DNA of 41,703 nucleotides. It comes from Rodentolepis nana. Lineage: Eukaryota; Platyhelminthes; Cestoda; Cyclophyllidea; Hymenolepididae. Location: the NCBI GenBank assembly GCA_900617975.1, contig UZAE01000079.1, forward strand, positions 1 to 41,703. The letters run 5' to 3'. The position numbers and the translations under genes are program-made. A model generated the notes under the pieces. It saw nothing but the letters and a program-made list of their open reading frames with translations, was not told where the DNA came from and did no database searches. Each line of letters begins with the position of its first letter. Position 1 is the first letter of the stretch. Shown here in pieces: positions 12,905 to 23,618 of the stretch.

Positions 12905-13270
12905 TTATTTATTTATATTAAAAGGCAGGCGTTTTGATAGTTATCATTAGCCCTGGAGCTGACTTCGGGGTTTTGATAGTTATCATTAGCCCTGGAGCTG
13001 ACTTCGGGGCTTCACAGAGAGTAGAAGGAATATCAAAGTGAAAAAAGTTGAGAGGGTGAACAGAAGAGTGATTCACAAATGTAAAAGAGACAGACGGACA
13101 CAAAGGCATAAACAAGGTAAGATGAGTACTGTGGAAGGGGTCAAATATGACATACAGTGGAGTGATGGTAGTTTGAGGTCAGAAGTCAACTGCCGATTAA
13201 TAGACTTTTTGCCATATGAGTATACGTTCCCCAGGGTGCACCACGTGGAGGTAAGTCTATTGCGCACCCC
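12905..13270 (-). mobile_element. Dispersed short retroposon with target-site duplication and internal 39 bp duplication
   Basis: Bounded by a perfect 13 bp direct repeat AAGGAAACAATAT (12892-12904 and 13271-13283). A 39 bp segment near the 3' end is present twice in perfect tandem (12931-12969, 12970-13008). Confidence 0.92.
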
Positions 13271-13659
13271 AAGGAAACAATATAAATTACAAGAAAATAG
13301 CCTTTTTCCTGAAGGAGAGGATAATAATTTCCTTAACTTTGGCGTTACTTATTTGACTTATTTCACGAAAATAGGATTTCCGTTTCTGAATTCAAACGAA
13401 ATGTAGCCTCAAATAGCTATATAAGAGAAGTAATGGAAATTTCTGCTAACATTTAACCTGACAAAATTCTATTAGTATTTACAGTAATTGAAACCCAAAA
13501 GGACCTTCAAAGTTCATCGATGACTGAGAGTATCGTTCTTTTGGGAGTCTGAAGACGTTTATATTCCCAAGAACATATGAAATCGTTGTCACGGCATGAA
13601 TTTGGGAAATTAACGATTTGTATTAAAGGACGATGATAGATGAACTCTTTGTTTTTTTG

Positions 13660-13936
13660 CATACTTCTCACACGGCAACAGGTCTATAAACGGGCAGTTG
13701 ACTTCTGACTTCAAACTGTCATGACCGACCGCATGCCATATTCGATCACTTCGCTGTACCCATCATACCTTTTTCTCTACCTCTGTGTTTGCCTCTTTTA
13801 CATTTATGAAATACTCTTCTTTCCCCCCCCCCCCCAACCCCACTTTTGTGACTTTGATGCTCTACCCCACTTTGAAACCCGAATTCCACCAAAGTGCTAA
13901 TGATAACTACATAAAGCCTGCAATTTGATATAAATA
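13660..13936 (+). mobile_element. Dispersed short retroposon, 5'-truncated
   Basis: Lacks the first 45 or so bases and begins within the CATACGGCAA box. It keeps the CAGTTGACTTCTGACTTCAA box, a 12-14 base C-tract and a short ATATAAATAG tail. Confidence 0.8.
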
Positions 13937-14946
13937 GTTTTGGAATATATTTTAGCATAATTCGATTTTATTAAATAATTGTACAGTTCAATAGTCCCCA
14001 TGAGATTCTATTATTACTTTGGTGTTTTGAACTAATTTTTCTTTCAAATTCAAGTTTTTAATTGGAAAAATGTTCACCTCATTAATTCATCCATAAGCAC
14101 ATTAGCATCAATTGAGAATGATTGGTGATTTTTGTTCATATAACTTGAGACAATTTGCTTGTTTACTTTTCGTATTAATCGACCTTACTATAGATTGTAA
14201 TACATTTTACTTAGTTAATATTCCCAACTCACACACACTCGTAAGCTGATCACTCATGCACAGAACTACCAATTGTGGTATTTGCACACTCAGATTTGGA
14301 CATATTTGACCACTAGTGGAGAATTCATCGTTGGCTATACTGGTCAACCCCTCATTCAACCAACTATCCCATTTCCACCTTTATATAAGCGCTCTTACCT
14401 TGTCAATGGGGACCGTAATTTGAGTTAAGATTCTTCTTCTTTTCACTCGATGGAATTTGAGTTTCTGCAACTCAATAAGGTGAGCGTCTGAGCAAGGCAT
14501 AAAAGCCTCCCCCCTCCCTAAATGCTTAAAGAGCTTGTTTTATTCACAAGACGCTTTTAAGAGGTACAGTGCAAACGCATGATAACCATACTTTTGACCC
14601 ATGGTCTCTGTCAGGTTTCTCTATTAATTTTTTACCATACTTTATTTGTGAATGGTAGTTGTCTGTTATTAGCCATTGGTAATTGACCAGCTGCAACAGG
14701 CCTTAAGTTCAACAACTACACGTACGGAACGCCACGGCAAGGGTACGTTGTAAGACAAGCAGGTGAGCTGCGGCGGATGCAAACCAATAATCGATATATG
14801 GAGGAAGGGAGGGGGATAAGTTGGTAGAGCTCGGTTGGTGTAGGTATTTCAGTCAGCTCAGATACTACTCAATTTCTTCAGTTCTAACTGACCTTTTCAT
14901 CGCCATAATATTTGCAATTTGTCATGTTTCACTAATGGACTTGCAG

Positions 14947-15054
14947 GAGAAATACGAATTCAGCGAGGCAACAGTAAAATGCCAAAATGGTAATTGGCAA
15001 GCAAGTGTGTGTGATGTTGAAACATCCTTCCAACCCTTAAGGGCATGCGGATAG
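14947..15054 (+). CDS. Candidate terminal exon resembling the end of a Sushi/CCP module
   Basis: After GACTTGCAG it reads EKYEFSEATVKCQNGNWQAS then VCDVE and a stop 13 codons later. The C-QNG-W-C spacing is like the last third of a CCP domain. Single exon, no neighbours found. Confidence 0.2.
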   Translation, partial: EKYEFSEATVKCQNGNWQASVCDVETSFQPLRACG

Positions 15055-16317
15055 CATGGGCCAGCCGAGAGAAATAAATTGGAAACACTTAGTCAAGCGC
15101 TCATTGCATTGCCTCGCCAACGGTGGGCGAAAAATTGCCAGAAATACAAATTACACCGATTTAATGCGAGGATAGTTCCAAAAAGAAAAAATAAACCATT
15201 TTTGAATCGATTATAATGAATTAATGCCTTTCTCCATGTTACTTGTCGAGATAGAGGTGGAGACACTATACATTCCTCGTGGTGTCATCATCTATGACAG
15301 ACGTGTTGGGCCATTCCGACTTTGAAATCTTGAAGTAAGTCTATTCTGAATGAATGAGGAAAAATTGCCATAGTTATAGTGGTGATTTGGGGCTTTTATT
15401 CAATCATAAGGTGAAAAAACTTTTTGTACACTAAATATATCCACAAAGCACTATTTAGTAGTTTGAATAGTGTGTCCCAGTACTGATTGAAATATGGTTT
15501 CTTGAAAGTTTCCAAAAAATTACGCTCCAATCGTATTTTCTGTGACAATGCTTTTGGTTTCCATTGTCTGGATTATTTTTTTGTACCGCCATGTCTGCAA
15601 GTCCTAATCGTCCTCTTATCATGTTAAATGGCAGTAAACAATTCCCCTTTTACTTGAGTTGATGCATTTCATTTAATCGTACCTCCCTCGCACGTCTGAA
15701 CACTTGAAGTATCTGCCGATTGGCTCATACTTACTGTTTTTTCTTGGCCACATGACTATCACTCTCCTTCTCTCTCTCGCCCTCTCACTCTGATTTCCAT
15801 GTGTATTATAATGAAGACATTAACCTGCATTCAACTAATTTGCTGCATCACTTGGCCAATAACCGTTAGTCTTAGTTACTACGATATCTTCAGATAAAAA
15901 GACATAGTGCAATGGTATAGATTGCGCATTTGTCTAGTTGGATAACGCGGCCTCTTATCGATCGAGTTCACCTTATGGAAACCCTAATGAGCCATGAATG
16001 TTTTAAAGTGCATTTTCTCCACTCACCTACTTCATCAAGCCTGTAAATAACTAATTATTTCTTGAACAACCATTATCTTAAGTCAATTAGTCCAAAGATT
16101 TAATTATAGGAAAGAAGATCTTGCCTAAATATCCAAGTATCAAATATAAAAAAATATTTAACTTCATGACTTCTGTGGATTATTTTATTTTAAGATTAAC
16201 GAGCTCTTATCCAACTAGAAGAAGTATAAAAAATAAAATATTTAAATAAAGATATTAGTGCAAATTATAGCATAAACTTATTGCAACTTAAACCCAAATA
16301 TATAATTCCTGTTAATG

Positions 16318-16346
16318 CCAATTATCAATAATTTAATGATAATTGG
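16318..16346. repeat. 10 bp perfect inverted repeat
   Basis: CCAATTATCA and TGATAATTGG around a 9 nt loop in AT-rich DNA. Confidence 0.6.
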
Positions 16347-17017
16347 AGGGTATAGCATGTACTATTTTGTCAGGAGAAAATATAATTATTAATTTCTCGT
16401 AATTACATTTTCGCCTACGTGTTCGATGGTATCCCTTGTTTAGAAGTTTTTAAAGTTTTGTTGAATTAGATTAAAGATTAAAGATGTAAAAGCTGATAAA
16501 CTCAAATTTATTTGGTGAAAAAATTTACAGTTAAAACAATCTGCATTTAAAAAATTGCCAAATGTGTTGTGGCGATAAAAATTTTTGTCAAGAAGAAAAG
16601 AGGGGGATTTGTTTACAGTGAAGCAGAGATAAAAGTTGATGGACCATTAAAAAGGGAGATATATCAACTAAAATTGAAAGTTGAATAGAAATCCGTACAT
16701 TTTAAATTGTGGATGTCTTCAAAAGATAAGCACTTATTGCTGAACGGAAAAATGGCCACTTCTGTCCTGAATTAACTGATGGTAGAACAAATAAGAGGAA
16801 AAAATGGGAGAATTTAAAGAAAATCAGAATGTTTCACGTTATTAAACCAAGTGTGAATAAGTTTCGCAATTATGGGAATAATTTACAATTTAAACAAGGA
16901 AAAGCAACTAATTATAACGAACAAGCAAGTACTTAGCATCACAGTCATTGTTATCAGTACGCTTTGGCTCAAATGTCTACTCTGTCTAATTGTATGCAAA
17001 GTCTATATTAACCCAGG

Positions 17018-17155
17018 GGCGACTGGAACTGGAAACCACATGATCCTTGAGTTTACTACTGAACGAGCGTTTGAGGATAGTATCAGCCTTGCTGATGTCA
17101 GTGAAGGCCAACCACTGCGGCTTCTGATTCGATGCCCGATTGGCGTTGAGTTGTC
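17018..17155 (+). repeat. Repeat segment upstream of the tRNA-Asp pseudogene, with coding-like end
   Basis: Matches 28088-28200 (minus) over most of its length. The shared pattern reads in one frame as a peptide ending LLIRCPIGVELSPR and a stop that lies inside the tRNA part (CGATAG). Function unknown. Confidence 0.55.
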
Positions 17156-17227
17156 GCCGCGATAGTATAGTGGTGAGTATCATTGCCTGTCACGTGAAAG
17201 ACCCGGGGTCAATTTTTGTCCTGCACG
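17156..17227 (+). pseudogene. tRNA-Asp(GTC)-like pseudogene at the head of a retroposon copy
   Basis: Collinear with the tRNA at 28017-28087: the D-arm region GATAGTATAGTGGTGAGTAT and anticodon loop CTGTCAC are kept, but the T stem (CCGGG against TTTGT) and acceptor pairing are lost. The retroposon body follows at once in the same orientation. Confidence 0.6.
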
Positions 17228-17510
17228 ATAGATATACCTCCACCTGGTACACCCTGTATAACGTATACCGGCAGTTGTCTTCTGATTTCAAACCACCATG
17301 ACCTAACCGGTTGACTTATTCGACCACTCTACGGTACTCACCTAACCTTTTTCTAACTTTGTGTCTGTCTTTCTTATATGTGTAAATCACTCTTCTGTTT
17401 CCCCACACAGCTCGACATTTTGTGACTTTGACGTTCCTCCTCTCTGTGAAGCCATAAGTTAACTAAAGAGCGAATGATAACTGTCGTAAAGCCTGCCATT
17501 TATATAAATA
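17222..17510 (+). mobile_element. Dispersed short retroposon, tRNA-headed copy
   Basis: Body starts CACGATAGATATACCTCCACC and ends at the TATAAATA tail. It lacks about 20 bp after the CGTATAC box. It shares GATAGATATACC with the other tRNA-headed copy, where head-less copies mostly read GATAGACTTACC. Confidence 0.75.
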
Positions 17511-19034
17511 TTGGCCCATACCTAACTGTCAATGTGTAATTTCAAATTGACTGCTCGACAAAGAAATGCGGGATAGCTTTCATCCCACTTAAATCCTCCC
17601 CCCTCCATCATACATGAACTAGTCTCAATCTCTAACCAACCGGCTTTTCTCCTCTCAGAACAAATACATCCTCTTTTGCTTCAATTTCGCTTTTTATTTC
17701 TTCTTCCTCCTTCTTTATAAATTTCCCAGTGTCCGATTCCCAATTATCGGTCTAGCTCCTCTCACTCTGGAAAGGATCTTAGAAACATCACCGGTTCGCT
17801 GAGGGATATCAAGTCTACACTGGTCTGACTACTTTAGGCCACTTGTTATAAAATAAGCCACTAAGGCAGTTCTGGTTTTAGATTTCATCTCAAAGGTTCC
17901 TTTGATACCCAATTTTTTGATAAACTTCTGATTTGGGCAACGGGCGTGAGCGTGAGCGAATGCCTCAAACAGTGATACACTTGAGCAACTCAAGTGGTAA
18001 GTACTTCTTTATCGGGTATCACTTGACTTTTGGTCAGATGAGACAATGGGTCCACGATGACAGCATCCAAGGATGATACAGGTTTGAGCGTGGATACCAG
18101 CACAGCTGCTAGTTATCAGGAAGAGACTTTGACATATAGATGTAATTGGCGTCATGCAACAATAATTTGTACATAAGCCTTATTATTTCTTCAATAAATC
18201 GAGGTAACTTCACATGCACATCCAAACTGATCCGACAACATGGACAAATTACCTTATACTTCCAATGTGGCCTCAGTCCACACCAACACAGTAAATAGTT
18301 CTAGCATAATATTCCTCATTGTTGTTTTCGTACTATTATGTTCTATGTCCAATACTTGCTGACGCACTTGGAAATTTGCACTTCCAAAAAGGCTAATTTA
18401 ATATCACATTACAAATTAGGTTAACTAGTATTTCTTATTTGCTAATCCCTACGTGAGTGGCATAAAGTCAGATTTCTGATGCCAAATTAGAACTCAAAAC
18501 ATACTTCAACCCTTTTATTTCACAATATTTAAATTTAATTATTTTATTCCTTGCGTTTCAATAGAATTTCTGTTGCCATGGTTACCGTCGTATTGATGTG
18601 CCAGCAGTTATTATTATACGAATCAGCTCAACTATTTGTGAAAAGTACTTTCAAGCAGATTGTTTATGGAAGAGACATTAATCTTTTGAGTTGATGAAAA
18701 CTCAGTCTCTGAGGTAGAAAATTGCAGGTGGGAAAAATAAAAGAGTTCCTGTGTGAACACAGAGAGGAAAATTAATATATCGTATTTATTTAAAAGCAGT
18801 GAATACAGATTATTAGGAACAGCAGCATACTGCACATTTAGTAGTTTAAAGCAAACGTTAAAAGTGATTTAAAATTAATCTCCTTTATCTTAGCTGCTTT
18901 GTATTTCCACCAACTGGCAAACACACAAACTATTTTGATTGTGCCATGCAACATTACTTACTATAATGAGGCAAGGTAGCGTTAATCTTATCCAATGGAA
19001 GTGTGTGGAAAGGCGAAAGAAATAGAAAGGAGGT

Positions 19035-19059
19035 GGGGGGGGGGGGGGGGGGGGGGGGG
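19035..19059. repeat. G25 homopolymer
   Basis: 25 consecutive G within a purine-rich plus strand, not in a recognisable retroposon copy. Confidence 0.9.
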
Positions 19060-19540
19060 TGAAGAGGGAGGAAGAATACAGTTGGTATTAAATGAAGGTA
19101 ACCCATGTTGCATTGTACTGGAAGAATAAAGACCATAAAGTAAGGGGATACATCTTTGTACAATCAATAAAATCAACTAATCACAACTTCAGTTTGAGTC
19201 AGTAATTGCGTAGCACATAACGATGACTAGAAGAATTCACTAGGAAAGTTCATTACTGCAACTGGGGGTTAGAAAATAAGCGTGCGGCAGTTAGTTAGAA
19301 ACTCACTTAGTAAAAGATTAATTAATTAAACGAATAATGCAAGCGGAGGAACATCACATTCCCTAGTCACCATATTAACTGCAAAAAAAAATAGCGTCAT
19401 CATTGAGGAAAAGTAAGAATTATATCTCTAGTTGGAATCGAATTAGACATTTTCGTTAAAAATAGAGGATGATTAAGTTGGGATAAAAATAAATTACTAA
19501 CATTTTTGGCAGTCATTCATTAAATCTGCGTATATTTTAG

Positions 19541-19957
19541 AGCAAAACAATTGGAAAGGTTATTGATTTGAGTAATTTTAGTGTAAAGCCAAGTTGTAAG
19601 GTATTTCCGTGGTATAATTGGCTTTTGATCTTTACGGCTAACTTGGGGCTAGTTAAGTCGCAAAATGTGGGGCGCATAAAGTATTTACCATCTTGGACTA
19701 TTTCTACAACACCGAAAAAAGCTAAAGGAAACACTGAATCGACCGATTCTTTACAGCATGTTTTAGAGTTTATCCACGAAAGTAGAAATTTGTTTGGAAA
19801 AAATGTGGGATTTTAATGCTTCCTAATGTTCGTATTTCTTCAAGATCTACTAAAATTCTTCTCAATTTCCAGTTGGAGCTGATCCTCCTAAGACTCTCCT
19901 TACTCCAATTCCTGTTGCGGAGGTCAATGATGACATGAGGTTGAACATTGTAGCCCA
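19541..19957 (+). CDS. Candidate exon pair, unknown protein
   Basis: 19541 onward (after TATTTTAG) reads SKTIGKVIDLSNFSVKPSCK, then a hydrophobic stretch WYNWLLIFTANLGLV, open to about 19804. A second open stretch after TTTCCAG, 19873-19957, reads GADPPKTLLTPIPVAEVNDD and ends at CAG/GTCAGC. They join in phase only with a poor donor at 19783/19784, so the model is weak. Confidence 0.18.
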
Positions 19958-20716
19958 GGTCAGCGTCAAATGTAATGAGTCTCAAGCACTCTATTGAAAC
20001 ATCCAGCCATGAAGTCGCTTAAGCAAAGATTGTTTTGAAGCCTCGTTTGTTTAAGTAGCAATCAGTTCTCACATCATCTCTGCTTTCCATTCGAAGAAGG
20101 TTTTCATGGTTTTTCTTCCCCAGAATTACTGATCCTTTCACTGTAATCAAATCCTCAAATGTTTTGATCAGGTCTACTGCATTTACTATGCTAAGTGAAC
20201 GAAATTGGCGGATTTCAAAAGTTACTTCCCCCGAAAATTGATCCAGCTAAACCTGTTTCACTGTCCAATCGAATGGTCATAAATACCTGCACAAAATTCA
20301 AGTTTTCGCAGCACTTCCATACCCTCGGGATCTTTTACGGCCTCCAACTAACGTTCTGTTGTCTTCCGTTGACACCAGTTCTGATATTCCAACCTAGAAA
20401 ACCCCCTTCCAAAATTTAGTTTTTTTTCATATTCAATAATGGCTGAATTTAAACTAACGAAATCTGTTCGAACGATTATTGCGATTAACAGTATGCATTC
20501 AATTAGGATATCTTGATCTGTGGACGGTTACCGTTACAATATAGCCCTTCTAATGATATAATTATTTCGTAAGTAGATTTTTGAACTTAACTCATACACT
20601 AGGTTTATTGACGAAATCAATGCTAGTAATTTGACAAGAACGTCAGTTACCATGAACCCAACCACTTAGGCTCTTAATCAAGTGTGTGCAAGTTTAAATT
20701 GAATTATGCCTAAAAT

Positions 20717-20837
20717 TTGCATTTTGTTATTATGAGATTTTGTTACAAATGCAAGCATGTTTAAACTGAATCTATAAGCGTAAACATGCCACTCTATGCT
20801 AATAAACAAATTAGCATAGAATTGCATTTTTATGCAA
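20717..20837. repeat. Four consecutive perfect hairpins
   Basis: Stem pairs: TTGCATTT/AAATGCAA (20717-20724, 20747-20754); GCATGTTTA/TAAACATGC (20755-20763, 20781-20789); TCTATGCTAAT/ATTAGCATAGA (20793-20803, 20810-20820); TTGCAT/ATGCAA (20822-20827, 20832-20837). They abut with 0-3 nt between them. No homology recognised. Confidence 0.8.
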
Positions 20838-20852
20838 GTAACAACGATTCCT

Positions 20853-20932
20853 TGCATTCCGAAATGTTACCATTTTTAATAAATGAGAAAAAATGCTGTC
20901 TAGCTAATTGTATAATTTTTATTTATAACCTA
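20853..20932. repeat. 80 bp direct duplication, copy A
   Basis: From TGCATTCCGAAATGTTACC to AACCTA; near-identical to 21565-21646. It lies 15 bp past the hairpin cluster. Confidence 0.85.
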
Positions 20933-21219
20933 TTTTCCATATAAGGAATTAACAAACTAGATCCGGGATTTCAGGTCTAGGTGCTATTGAATTAAGCTGT
21001 CCACAGTACTATAGGCACTATTGACTCTGAATTGTCACATTAACTATTGCAATACAGACGCAAAATAATTATGGTTAAGATATCAACATAAATGTTTTGT
21101 TTCCTTTTACAATATATTCCTAGAAAATAAATTTCTAAGAATTGGAAAAATGTTTGCGAATTAGATTATCCAAGAAGAGTATAAAGTTCATTTTTATACT
21201 TTATAACATTATAAAAAAC

Positions 21220-21549
21220 GGGGTGTGCGATAGACTTACCTCCGCATGGTGCACCCTGGGCAACGTGTGCTCATACGTCAAAAAAGTCTACTAAACGGCA
21301 GTTGACTTCTGGCTTCAAACTACCATCACCCTACTGTATGCCAAATTGGACTACTTTCACAGTACTCACCTCAACTTTTTTCTACCTTTGCGTTTGTTTC
21401 TTTCGCATCTTCGAAACACTCTTCTGTCCCCACCCCACACTCTCGACTTTTTTTCACTTTGATATTCCTTTCCCTCTGTAAAGCCTGAAGTCAACTAAAG
21501 GGCTAATGATAACTATCAAGATCCCTGTCATTTGGTATAAATAAATAAA
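21220..21549 (+). mobile_element. Dispersed short retroposon
   Basis: Full-length form starting GGGGTGTGCGATAGACTTACC, tail GGTATAAATAAATAAAC. A possible 9 bp duplication ACATTATAA lies near both ends (21206-21214, 21553-21561) but not exactly at the boundaries. Confidence 0.9.
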
Positions 21550-21564
21550 CAGACATTATAACAA

Positions 21565-21646
21565 TGCATTCCGAAATGTAACCATTTTTAATAAATGAGA
21601 AAAAACGCTGTATTTAGCTAATTTTAGAATTTTTATTTTTAACCTA
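21565..21646. repeat. 80 bp direct duplication, copy B
   Basis: Second copy of 20853-20932 with a few substitutions and 2 bp of net insertion. It starts 15 bp after the end of the retroposon at 21220-21549. Confidence 0.85.
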
Positions 21647-23263
21647 GAACTTGTTTATCAAAAGAAAGTACATCTATTAATGAACTACCATAACACCCAT
21701 AACTACATTACTGTTTACAGGTTGAGTATCCTTAGTTCTTACAAAGTCCTGCTTTTAACCAGCCTATTTGCAAACTAAAAAAATATTAAGGATACCGTCA
21801 CTCCAGTTTGTAACTATACGCAATTTGAGAATTCGGGTTCCTATTTTTGGACTATTTGAGAAGCTTTCCTTGAGACGCCCTGAATCGAGTACGACTAAGT
21901 TCTTATCTCAGTTGTCAAGTGTGTCTGCCGGGACATGAATCCACCCAAAAACCAAGGATTGAATTTCTCAAGTTTATGAACATTTGGACAAGATGCTGTC
22001 TACTATGCTAATTACACAAAGGTGGGGTGACGCAAGATTCTACATTTTCTCTCTCCATATTCTCTGTGTCTGCTCTACTCTCAACTTACTTATCCCAAGA
22101 TAAGCACTTTAGCTTGTTCCTGAACCCCATTGGGCAAATAACTAGCAAAAAAATTTTTAATTTCTGTCAGCAGTAGATAATCAATCCAAAAAAGTTCAAA
22201 TGATTATAATGGAATTTCTGTGATCTTCACTCGATAAACACACCTTCATCTCCTCTATCTAATGTTGAGAAAACACTTCACTTTGTGTCTTCTCACACCT
22301 TGTCATACGAGGAAGTTGGTGACAAACTCTTCAATAGATTTTCACGAGGATAGTCGTTCGCTTGATTTTGCACGATTCTCTCACAATCAAGAAAGTATTC
22401 ACCCACATGTGGAAGAAAAGACGAAATTGTCTTGATTAGAAACGGGCGTGGGGTAATAAAAACTGCTATTACAAACAGCAAAAAGGACGCATTGTTCCCC
22501 CCCCCCCCCCTCCTCACAAAACTAGTAAATTTGTAGGCAAATCCAAGGCAGTAACTAAGTGGCGCTAAATCCGTCGTAATGCTATTTGTGAAGAAATAGG
22601 AAGCATACGATCGCGTTTTTATTCAGCCATTCATAAGGAAATACAAACAGCCCCAAAATCGGATTAACAGTGCTTTTGCCAATGGTGACAAAATTTAGGA
22701 AGGTTCATCTTGATCCACCTTCTTATTGGAAAGCAAATTTCTATGAAGGGGTAAGTAGCTCACTTGACCTCAAAAATCCTTTAATGCTCCGACCTTACCA
22801 CACACCTACTGCTGTGTCCTAAATCCACCTCCCCCCCCCCCCCCCCCCCCCCCCCCTCCCACTCCCTCCCTTTCCCCACCGAACTATCAGGTTTCCTCAA
22901 ATGGCTTGTTGCGTTAAAACCTATATGTGATTCAATATTGATCGGTGCAGAGGCCTTGATTTCTAATAATTTCTATTCTTCAGTCTGTTTGCTTTTTGCC
23001 CCTCTCTGTAAAGACAACTGCTCATGACATCTTTAGTATTAGAATATTCAAAGCTCTACTTTATCACCACAACCTTCAACGCTTCTATAGACCGCCATAT
23101 CCTTCTCGAATCTGCTTCTGCTATACTTTACATTTGCAAAATACACATACGCTGCCTCTACTCTATTATTTTTGTGGGGCTTTATAGAAATTAGAACCAC
23201 GTAGTTCGAGGGTAACTGTAAGAAGCTAAATGTTTGCTGGCGAGATGTTGCTGTTTAAATTCA
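21647..23263. other. Gene-free stretch with long C-tracts
   Basis: C14 at 22497-22510 and C26 at 22831-22856. No coding exon recognised. Confidence 0.5.
22831..22856. repeat. C26 homopolymer
   Basis: 26 consecutive C followed by a CTCCC-rich tract; no retroposon boxes around it. Confidence 0.9.
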
Positions 23264-23276
23264 ATCTTTATAATGA

Positions 23277-23605
23277 GGGGTGTGGGGTGTGCGATAGACT
23301 TACCTCCATGTGGTGCTCCCTTTGCAACGTATACTCATACGGCAAAAGGTCTATAAAACGGCAGTTGACTTCACACTTAAAACTACCATGGCCCGACTGC
23401 ATGTCATATTCGACCCGTTCCACTGTACTTATCTTACCTATTCCTTGCCTTTGTATCTTTCTGTCTCCTTTAAATCCGTGAATCATTATTCTGTCCCCCT
23501 CTCATCTTTTTGCCACTTTGATGTTTTTCCTCCTCTCTATGAAGCCCGAAATCAGCCAAAGGGCTAATGATAACCATCAAAACGCCTGCCATTTGAAATA
23601 AATAA
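23277..23605 (+). mobile_element. Dispersed short retroposon with 13 bp target-site duplication
   Basis: Bounded by perfect ATCTTTATAATGA repeats (23264-23276 and 23606-23618). The unit runs from GGGGTGTGGGGTGTGCGATAG to GAAATAAATA and so defines the ends of the mobile form. Confidence 0.95.
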
Positions 23606-23618
23606 ATCTTTATAATGA

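Larger units (their letters stand above)
13937..17017. other. Gene-free stretch apart from one weak candidate exon and one hairpin
   Basis: Very AT-rich from 16050 to 16860. Nothing beyond the separately listed CCP-like exon and inverted repeat. Confidence 0.5.

Noticed and set aside
13038..13406. 122-codon open frame on the plus strand
   Set aside because: Mostly the antisense of a retroposon copy and its flank; the same box gives different frames in other copies.
18954..19176. Proline-run open frames on the minus strand
   Set aside because: Produced by the G25 homopolymer.
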